Source: Agriotes lineatus
Lineage: Eukaryota > Arthropoda > Insecta > Coleoptera > Elateridae
Direction of reading: 5' to 3'
DNA: 64,000 bases
Assembly (NCBI GenBank): GCA_940337035.1
Contig: OW679200.1
Span: forward strand, 18,743,303-18,807,302
The notes under the pieces are model-generated. The model was not told the origin of the DNA and did not search any database. It worked only from the letters and a program-made list of their open reading frames with translations. How positions within the stretch are numbered: the first letter of the stretch is position 1; each line of letters starts with the position of its first letter. The position numbers and the translations under genes are program-made. This document shows positions 55,630 to 64,000 of this stretch, one piece after another.

Positions 55630-56820
55630 TGAATTTATCCGCTCTGTCTTACGCCTAAGAATAGGATGCTGAAGTTAAGAATATTCCGTCTTGTGCTTTT
55701 TCAATCGGGGTTCTAACATCTACGCGAGCACGTCGCTTTGCGCTGCTGCAGTCCACGACTCATTGTTGACGTATTTAAGAGAAGGCGCTTAAGGGCAGGG
55801 TATACCCTCAATTTTGAAGAGAGAAAAATTTTTTTATTCATTATCTAAATATCCTAACTAGTGTAACACCACTTAAAAAACATCATTTTCACTTGCAAAT
55901 TATTAAAATAAAATATTAATGCTGCAATTTAATTAGATTAGGAAATAGCTTTTCATACATTAACACGGTTAGTTTTGATTCGAATTAGTTTTTGTTTTAA
56001 CCTGTATATTAAGTACAAATTACTCTAGGGTATGACAAAATTGTGAAACTTAATATGTATTACAAAGTCATCTTTAATCGATTTTTATATTTTAATTAAA
56101 CAAAATTGCCATACTATCATTCTAACACATCCCTGGTTCCTTTTATTTTTAGTTATACCCTAGATTAAATGGTACTGCATGCGCTCGTATTTTTAAAAAT
56201 GCTCTGCTTTAGTTAATAAAGTCAAAAATAAGAGAAATCGATTATGAAGTAGCACCCAAAATATTAATAGAAAAAGAGGTACCTTGAGAAAAGAGATAGA
56301 CTAAGACGGGTTTACCTCAGGCATTGCCATTAGGAATGGGTCGACATAATCTTCTCAGGTAGAAAGTTGATAAGCAGTTTCTTGGTCAAAATAAAATCCT
56401 AAAATTTTAGTGGACAACATTTTTGCCAGGGTAGCTGGCCCATCAGATCTGAGAAATGAGCAACCTACATTTTGGGGTCGCCATGGATACCCAAATACAA
56501 AAAAAAACTATCGGAACTTTCACTTCAAACTTATAATTTTGTAGGACGCCAGATTTAATTATTTCCGGGCAAAATTTGATGATTGTTACTCAAATTTGTT
56601 GCTTGGGCATTTGGACTGGGTCATTAGTATAATCTTCTTCGGTAGAGAGTTAATGAGTAATGTCTTTAGCAAAATAAGTAAACAGTTTCAACAGAAATGG
56701 AGGAATAACTAATAATTAGTCAATAATAACAAGAATTTCAACAAATAAGTGCTTCAGTTCACTGTTGGTCTTGGTAATGCCTAATAGAACTATCTGTCAT
56801 ACCGTGAACATTTTTCAGTG
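55630..56820. other. no gene seen
   Basis: AT-rich, with no coding frame recognised. Confidence 0.4.
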
Positions 56821-56840
56821 CGTTTTAATTTGTTTCGTGC

Positions 56841-57070
56841 TTGAGGAAATTTTTTTATATAAGCTGTTTGTTGATTATTGTTGGTGTGATTCTTTTAACT
56901 GCTGCTTTTACTTCTTATTTTGGACAAAATGCTAAGTACATACATAGTGAGAAAGCGGGGGAGGGCTTCAAAAGCACAACGACAACGAAGAACGCGGGAA
57001 GAAGTGATTTTTCCATTAAAAACTCTGACAACATACCAGAAGATGCACACGTTCCTTATTTTCAAAAGTA
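56841..57070 (+). CDS. 5' exon in phase with the transposase gene, has a membrane-type segment
   Basis: An open frame whose first codon in context is TTG (no ATG; an in-frame stop lies 15 bp upstream) encodes RKFFYISCLLIIVGVILLTA, a hydrophobic stretch. A Ser/Thr/Lys-rich region follows, ending NIPEDAHVPYFQ and a GTAAGT donor. The donor phase (AA|) fits the acceptor at 57699, giving PYFQN-LPDKDLPD. The hydrophobic start is unexpected for a transposase; it could be a captured exon, a mutated start or a chance frame. Confidence 0.4.
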
Positions 57071-57699
57071 AGTTTGTACATATTATGTGAATACTCTGTT
57101 TTTTACTTTCCTATAGTACCACAAACCACCTAAAAAAGTGGTTTTTGTGGTCCGTGTGTATACATGTGTGTATGTACGTATTGTATGTGGTCAAGAGATT
57201 TCCAACACGGCTGGTCCTATTCTACGAAATGTTAAATTTAGAGATATATTAAAAATTCATCGGTAAAACCAGTTTTTTTACAGGGCTAAACGCTCTACAT
57301 TTTCTTTTGTTTATTTATTTACCAAAGTCGATTGTGAGGCTTTTAGAAATTTTTGAAAATTTCGAGTTTGATGACCTATTAGGCTATTACACATACTTTT
57401 GATAGTAAATACATATTATGCAAGTTAATCATTGTAAAGCTATTTTTACGGGCATTTAGACTATAAAATAAAATATAATAGATTGTTCACTGAAAATCGA
57501 AAATTAGTGTCACTCTTCCGGTATAACCGGAAGTGATCCAAACTCACTCTCTACATATTTATATCCGGCTTAAGTTTAAGAAAGTCTAGGCTGTCATTTT
57601 TTCGTTTATGATTCTAGTGTGCTGTGGTGTTGCTTCTTTTTCGGCGTTTAAGCTTTGTTTAGGTAATTTTTTAAATTAATTGCAATTTTTCCGATTATA

Positions 57700-60217
57700 G
57701 CCTTCCAGACAAAGATTTGCCGGATTTAGAGATAGAAGCAGATACAAAATCTAATACCAGCGTAAACAGTCTCACCGGAAATCGTATCTTTGACAATGCC
57801 AATGATGTCTGGAAAATATTACAGAAAATTAGAAACGGAGGTTGGAATTGTGTGGGAGTCACAACTTCAATTGCAAATGTGCAAAGCAGCAGAAGAAGAA
57901 CGGCAGCTTGCAATAGAAAGGGGTGATGTCGAAAATGAAGTTCCTTTTATAAGTGTAGTGGTCGATGGCGGGTGGGCGAAGCGTTCGTATGGACACAGTT
58001 ATTCGTCGCTTTCAGGAGTTGCATGTGTTATAGGACTGCAAACAAAAAAATTATTATTTCTAGGTGTAAGAAATAAATTTTGCTGTATCGGCACTGCTGC
58101 AGAAAACAAGAAAACGATACCTCGACCTCATCAATGCTTTAAAAATTATAGCGGCTCTTCGAGCAGTATGAAGCAAGATATAATTGTTCAGGGTTTTAAT
58201 GAAAGCGAAAAGCAGTACAATCTTTGATATAAATATGTAATTGGTGATGGCGATTCCAGTGTGTATACGCGGATGTTAGAAAACGTTAGCTATGGTAGAT
58301 ACGTTCTGAAACTTGGGTGTGCGAATCATGTAACCCGAGCGTTTACCTCTCATTTATACAAAGTTGCAGCAAATACAAAATATGCAATATCAGTGCGACG
58401 TATTATAAAATCTAACTTACTAAGGCTTAGTATAGCAGTACGATCGGCTATATCTAAATCTCAACAATCTTCTACGAAGGAACTCTGCCAAGAATTAAAA
58501 AATATACCACATCACGTTTTTGGAGACCATTCGAACTGCAATGAGCAATGCCGAAGAAAAACCAAAGAGGAGGAAAACTTGATTCCGCTTTTAGGTACCA
58601 GTCCGGTATTAGAAGAAATATACAAAATTATAGATTTTGTTGTAAGAAAAGCAAACCGATTAACCCGAAATGTCACAACAAATTACGCAGAGAGGTTCAT
58701 GTCTATGGTTGCAAAATTTTCAGGTGGAAAAAGAATTAATTATATTCAACGAGGATCTTTCCAACGACGGTGTTATGGAGCTGCTTTATCTTTTAATTCA
58801 GGGCCATCTTGGCATAGGCAATGCCTATTAAAAAATGATCAGCTTGATAATTTCTGCAGTTTAAGAGAGAAAAAATGTATATACGCACGCTCTACACAAA
58901 AGAAAAAGAATAGAAGAAAAGTAATGACTGATAATGACGCAAAAGACTACGGCCCTGATTCAGTTAAGCCAGATATCACGGAAGACGAATTGGAATCTGA
59001 AAAATTAAAAATTTTAGACCATCTGAAAAGTGAAGACACCACTGCAATCGAAAAACTTACAATAGGACAACATGATAACGTAAAATGGCACGAGGCTCGT
59101 CGAAATCGACTTACAGCATCTAGCTTTAGCCAAATTTGTTTACGAAGAGCTACTACATCTTGTCATGCATTGGTGAAAACGCTGTTATATAGTTCACGAA
59201 ATTTAACAACTCGCGCAATAGTCTATGGTCGTATTAATGAAAAAAATGCTCTTCATTTATATGAAGAAAAAACGAATTCAGAAGTTGTATCGTGTGGATT
59301 GTTTATTTCGAACGATTTTCCTTATTTAGGGGCATCCCCCGATGGACTTATTGATAAAGATGGACTGGTAGAAGTAAAATGCTTATATTCGATTCGAGAT
59401 AAAAAAATTCATGAAGCAGTTCAAGACAATGGTAAAATGTGTGTTAAATTAGAAAATGGGAAATTATGCCTAAAGGAAAATCATATGTATTACTTTCAAA
59501 TACAGGGACAACTTAATATTTTAGAAAGGGCATACTGTGATTTAGTGATGGGAAGTTTCGATACTTTTGCGGACTCGTTCATTCCAATCTCATTGCGCAA
59601 GTGGATCGAGTCCATCGGATTCGATCCTCGGATCGACATCGAAATTGAATGAGCATTTCAGACACCCTCGGTCATTCCGGACCCGGAAGAAACAACGCGC
59701 GTATCTTTGTTTTGGTGAGTGGTCACGCAGTCGGTAATTCAGTATGTTTATGTCTCAAACATCAATTGGGCACATACAAAGCCGCCAAAAGCCATAAATC
59801 ACTGATAACTGATAAAAAAGCATGCAACTTCGGCCGTATCATGTGTCGCCTGTCGGATAGAATAACGGAATGCCAAAGGAATGAATTTCCGCGAGAATTG
59901 ACGCCTCTCGACCTTTTCGTTCGTCGGAACGAATACGGACCGAAACTTGGACTCGATCCAAATCGATCCTGCCCCGGATTCGATCCTTTGTATCGAATCC
60001 GACCGGATCGACACATCGCTACTGTGATTTAGCTTTGTACACCGACGTTGATCTCCAGATAATCCGAATTGTAAGGAATGAAGATTTTTGGGAAAACAAA
60101 ATGATACCAAAGTTAACAGACTTCTTTATGAACTGTATTTTGCCGGAATTAGCCGATCCTTGCATTCCTAGAGGTATGAAAGTGCGTGATTCAATTTCTA
60201 TTATTAATGCACAATAG
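57700..60217 (+). pseudogene. Mutator-like transposase fused to YqaJ nuclease domain, broken
   Basis: After the acceptor CCGATTATAG, LPDKDLPDLEIEADT and SLTGNRIFD run to about 57830, where the frame changes; a middle stretch seems deleted. The main frame (57790-59545) carries VVVDGGWAKRSYGHSYSSLS (first catalytic D), a TGA at 58225-58227, then VIGDGDSSVYTRMLE (second D region) and TTNYAERFMSMVAKFSGG (candidate E). A C-terminal YqaJ/lambda-exonuclease-type domain follows: WHEARRNRLTASSF, GRINEKNALHLYEE, YLGASPDGLIDKDGLVEVKC. A 487-bp insertion at 59546 splits it; the end (60033-60217) has IIRIVRNEDFWENKMIPKLT and stops at TAG. The Mutator-type core plus YqaJ is a known arthropod combination. 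Inactive. Confidence 0.8.
59546..60032. mobile_element. 487-bp insertion flanked by 13-bp repeats
   Basis: TACTGTGATTTAG occurs at 59533-59545 and again at 60020-60032. Removing the DNA between them restores the reading frame of the YqaJ domain (YCDL|ALYTDVD). The insert is GC-richer than its surroundings and holds several GGATTCGATCCT-like motifs near both ends. It has no poly-A tail, no tRNA-like head and no recognised protein. A 13-bp duplication suits target-primed insertion (SINE or LINE tail), but the class is unknown. Confidence 0.8.
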
Positions 60218-60224
60218 TAGTTTG

Positions 60225-60343
60225 TACAACGAGAGTGGATATGATGTCCATATCGCACGAGGATAAAGTTTGAGCACGACGCCGTAGGCGGAGTGCTCAA
60301 TTATCCGAGGGCGATATGGACATTCCACTCGAGTTGTACAGTG
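60225..60343. repeat. 119-bp foldback, apex GACGCCGTAGGCGGAG
   Basis: GTACAACGAGAGTGGATATG..TCCATATCGC mirrors GCGATATGGACATTCCACTC..GAGTTGTAC. The apex loop belongs to the GCCGNAGGCG class. It starts right after the transposase stop. Confidence 0.8.
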
Positions 60344-60534
60344 TATTTTTTCTACGACCTATCAATGGAAAAGAATGGAAAATTAAAAGAAAATTTATTC
60401 AACGCTAATTAATAAGATATCTTACAACAAAATCACAAACAGGGTACAGCAGGGCGTGCCCATTGCAAAACAAACAATTAATGAAAGTTGCCTAGGTAAT
60501 CACGACTAACGTGGTTTGTGATTGGTGTATTTCA

Positions 60535-60570
60535 TATCCACCCTTGTGTGGATATGAAATCATATACGTT
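60535..60570. repeat. small hairpin
   Basis: ATTTCATATCCACCC, a 5-bp loop, then TGGATATGAAAT. No terminator or gene context. Confidence 0.6.
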
Positions 60571-61270
60571 CAGTTAACTACAATTGCCTACATATCCATT
60601 CTGTAGATTGTGAAGAAAACAGAATATATACATGCGGGAGTAGAAAAAATAAAAAAACCAACAAATAAATGGAAATGTTTATTTGTATGTAATTATATCT
60701 TTTATGCTACTCTTTAATGAATAAAAGTATATTTTTAAACTAATTTTTTTCTTTGTGTTAAATACAATTTTATTCATAACAATTAATTATAAAAAGTATG
60801 TTTTAAAGCAAGTGTTAATAGTGATAAGCTACTTATTAGCTAAACCTACAAAATACCTAGGGGCGAGGCTATTAAGAGGTTACACAATAGCGGTGAGTAA
60901 TTATGCTGAGTAATAATGCTCCTAAGGTGCTGCTGCGTTGGTTTTTGTGCTACGTGTTTATTAACGTAAAAATTATTGCAAATAGAAAATGTTGTGTGTG
61001 TTGCCTATATCCAAAGTTCTCAATGTTAGAGATTTCAGACGGGTATCACATCCCCTTAAGGTTCAAACAAAAGAGATGTGTTGTGGAATGTGTCTTGAGG
61101 AACAGTAATAATTTTAAGAGCATTGCTGTCGCTGATTAAAGATGTTATCCCACTTACGGTTGATACCGGATATGAAGATTGACTTCTCTTCGTATTTTTA
61201 AAGTAAGGGGGCTTTGTGCTCTCTTTTACTGACGTGTGTGTCTCGCCAACACCTGTTCCGCTTTGAGGAC
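60571..61270. other. no gene recognised
   Basis: A 78-codon + frame at 60903-61139 contains CCVCCLYPKF and KQKRCVVEC, cysteine-rich but not matching a domain I can name. The rest is AT-rich. Confidence 0.3.
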
Positions 61271-61286
61271 ATAGAATTTTATTGAA

Positions 61287-61435
61287 ATGAAATGCATTGT
61301 AACTTCATGCAACAATAGTGCATCAGATAAAGGACGCTATTCTTTCCACGACCAGAAAAAAATACATTATTGGAACTTAATGAATGACAGCTTCATTGTG
61401 ACAACTGACAAGTCAGTAGATTGTCCGTAATTTTT
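61287..61435 (+). pseudogene. THAP N-terminal remnant
   Basis: ATG at 61287 opens MKCIVTSCNNSASDKGRYSF then HDQKK, matching the C....CNN start of a THAP finger. It loses the frame within about 50 codons. Confidence 0.5.
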
Positions 61436-61930
61436 AGGTCAAAATGACATACTTTCAGTAGTTTTTAGGTTAAAATGACATATTGTCAGCAATTTTTAGG
61501 TTAAAATGACATATTTAGCCCACTGTATAACTGTGAATTGTGGATTTTTTCATAACAAACACGTTCATTACGATAACGACCCCGTGAATGTGTGTGGACG
61601 TGGGAAATGGTATATTACCTAACAAGCTGCGAAAGTAGCGTATATCGTGCGACTTAAAATACGAGCGTCCAATACACGAACGAGTTAGGTAGGCTATTTT
61701 CCCAGGACCACAAAAAAATACACATTTTTACAATTTAATGAATGGCAGGGTTATTGTGACAACTGACAAGTCAATGGATTGTCCGTCATTTTTAGGTCAT
61801 AATGACATATTTTCAGTAGTTCTTAGGTTAAAATGACATATTGTCAGCAATTTTTAGCTTAAAATTACATATTTAGCCTACTGTATAACTGTGAATTATA
61901 CATTTTTTCGTTTGTTATGATAACAACTGG
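61330..61930 (+). repeat. tandem duplication, period ~357 bp
   Basis: Segments beginning GACCAGAAAAAAATACA (61349) and GACCACAAAAAAATACA (61707) stay alike through GTGACAACTGACAAGTCA and TATAACTGTGAATT. Inside each, TTTTTAGGT.AAAATGACAT repeats three times at about 30-bp spacing. Confidence 0.8.
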
Positions 61931-62285
61931 GTGTCGTGTGTGGGCGTGGAAAAAATACTTAACCCATCGAGTATTGTATTACATTTTTTGTTCGACATCG
62001 TTTTTCTGTAAATTCTAGATTCTGCTTTCGAATATCAAAACCATCGTTGCTATCAAGAAAGCTGCTTTCAATAAATGTTGTAACAAAGAGTACTATATTT
62101 ATATAATAGTTATTTACTATACAAGTGGGATAACAGCATCATTAATATACGTGTGTGTAAGCACACAAGTATATTTGATGCATTATCACACATGTATTGT
62201 ACAAAATTTTATCTACGACTGCCTAAAATTGAGAAAAGTGCATTAAGAGAAATGTCAGATTTGTCATTTTCAAAAATATTTTAGT

Positions 62286-62445
62286 AGGCAAATGTCATTA
62301 TGTCATTCATTTGACACTATTTCAGTTACGTAATGAAGTCATTACACAACTCAGTTGCGTAATGAAACCATTACATAACTGAATGGTGTAATGAGCTTCA
62401 TTACCTAACTGAAATAGTGTCAAATGAGTGACGTAATGCGTTACT
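62286..62445. repeat. 160-bp foldback with TGACACTATTTCAGTTA arms
   Basis: CATTTGACACTATTTCAGTT and AACTGAAATAGTGTCAAATG end the element. Inside, the motif CAGTT(A/G)CGTAATGAA.(T/C)CATTAC recurs in both orientations, so the stem can pair in several registers. Confidence 0.8.
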
Positions 62446-62449
62446 TATC

Positions 62450-64000
62450 CCACTGGAGTAGATAAATATAATTAGTACTCTTTAGTTGTAGTTGACGCTT
62501 TGAAATGTCAAAAATCAAAGTCGTAAATATCAATTTTCTTTATTTTTCAACAACTCAACTGTACGAGGAATTACGTAACTAGCGTTTTTGCAAATACCCT
62601 TTATTACTATAAAACAATTTTTTTCTTTAAGTGTCTCTGAAACTTAAACATTTTCTAGTCATTTTATCGCACCGAGATTCGCCAGACCATTGACTAACTA
62701 ATTTTCTAAGTTATTATGTATAATAACTATACGTTTTAGTTATTTTGAATACTTTCTGAAGTAGTTATTATCAATATTCACTAAATTTGGATATTAGAGG
62801 TAACATATACATTTCGCGAAACCATCTGCTCTGAAAGTCAATTGATTGGTCGCTCCCATCGGAAATATACTAAACTATTAGTATTTGCCAGCAGAGTAAC
62901 AATGTTTAATATATAATATAATATTAAAATGTCTTTTACGTTCAAATACTTCTCATTTTTGTTTAAAATTGTTGTAGCAACTTATTAACTTCGATATGTT
63001 TTTGTAGAATTATTCTGATTTTATTTTATTTTCTATGCTTTAATCGAATTAAGTTTGAAGTAGCACTCACTGGTTTAATACCTTTGCAACGAAAAGTCGC
63101 CATTGTTGTAAAAAGCTTACTAGTTTGTTGCTTCTTCCACTATATTCTAGTACTTTGAGATCCATTTTATGGTTTAGATGAGAGTTTAAGTTTCATAGCT
63201 ACTTATACCATCAAATCCCTTTATATTTAGCTATCACACCGTAAAATATTTATCTCTCAGCGTTAGCTTCTTGTTTTAAATTTGACCTTCTTTTTCCTCA
63301 GAATTTAGTACATAAATTAAAATGTGTTAATCTAAGATGGTGATTGGATACCTTGTTCAGTACCTATATAAATTCATAAAGTTTTTGATGGATCGGCCAT
63401 CAGTTTACTTTTCCACATCATGGTCAGGAACTTCAGCATTAATCAAAAGAATCCGAAAACACTAGAACTACGAACAGTTCATTGTCATACTACCTCTCTA
63501 ATTCTATTCCATGGATGTGACGTCACTAACCATTTTAAACGTCGACAGAACAAATAAATCCAGTATTTTTAATATTTCACAAGCAGGCTATGTTTCTACT
63601 AAACAAAGATAAACGTAGTGTATGACATATTTTAATAATAAAACGGGGATGATTACCTATATTGCCACGGCGACTGAAACAGCAATTGGTATTTATAATA
63701 ATGTTTGCAGCAGACCCTCCTTCAATAAGTATATGATCTCTAATGCCAAACTTTTCAGAAATGATGTTGGATCACTGGTTGAGTAATGCGTAATGTAAGA
63801 AAAACTCCAATTTAGCTTTCTATGTTACGTTTAATTTCCTAGAAAATGACCATGGACGTCACACAATGACAATAACTTTTTATAGCCCTAACATAAAAAC
63901 ACAATTACCTTTGTCAGATTTCCTTAGGGTTTGCGCTCTTAGATTATTTTGTTACAAGTTAAATTCTTGAAATCAAATTTGAAAAGAATGTCGCCATGTA
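62450..64000. other. no gene seen
   Basis: AT-rich to the end of the window. No coding frame of note; the missing last exon of the membrane-protein gene was not recognised here. Confidence 0.4.

Noticed and set aside
60903..61139. A cysteine-rich protein resembling a transposase zinc-finger tail
   Set aside because: The cysteine spacing (CCVCC, KRCVVEC) does not fit a zinc ribbon I know, and no catalytic part is adjacent.

Overview
The window looks like TE-rich, intron-rich insect DNA. It is AT-rich, has no operons, contains canonical GT/AG splice sites, and carries insect-type transposons (Jockey, mariner, Penelope, a CsRn1-like Ty3/Gypsy element, THAP/P-like and Mutator/YqaJ elements). A beetle with a large genome would fit, but the sequence does not prove the order. 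Nothing bacterial, no CRISPR array, no rRNA and no functional tRNA gene was seen.

Two host genes are supported, both on the + strand. (1) A secreted multi-peptide (neuropeptide-like) precursor: three short phase-2 exons at 3995-4447 encode repeated SL..GG.FG..-KR units. They can splice either to a tiny terminal exon at 4604-4652 or to a longer terminal exon at 16203-16407; the reading phase fits both. (2) A small multi-pass membrane protein: exons at 35414-35488, 35580-35709, 47605-47690 and 47754-47910, whose 11.9-kb intron is packed with mobile DNA. The start of gene 1 and the end of gene 2 were not found.

The rest is mobile DNA. 0-19 kb: RT fragments, a Penelope tail, foldback MITEs and a dead mariner. 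19.4-25 kb: a nearly full Jockey-type LINE (- strand) broken by a 1,390-bp insertion and point lesions. 25.2-32.6 kb: a complete, young Ty3/Gypsy element (787-bp LTRs, tRNA-Trp-like primer site, Gag, Pol). Its 5' LTR is split by a 1,852-bp foldback Mutator-like element, and each LTR carries an intact 109-codon frame. 36.6-45.7 kb: nested foldback elements, including a P-like element with a THAP exon and an exact 8-bp target duplication, and a dispersed family of ~110-bp perfect hairpins. 48-55.6 kb: decayed LINEs and a tRNA-derived SINE. 56.8-60.2 kb: a Mutator-like transposase/YqaJ-nuclease gene with a nonsense codon, a deletion and a 487-bp insertion bounded by 13-bp repeats. 60.2-64 kb: foldbacks and a 357-bp tandem duplication near a THAP remnant.

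The most promising undescribed items are the peptide precursor with two alternative C-terminal exons, the LTR-embedded basic protein of the Gypsy element, and the foldback families with conserved loop sequences. All calls come from reading the sequence; no database search was possible.
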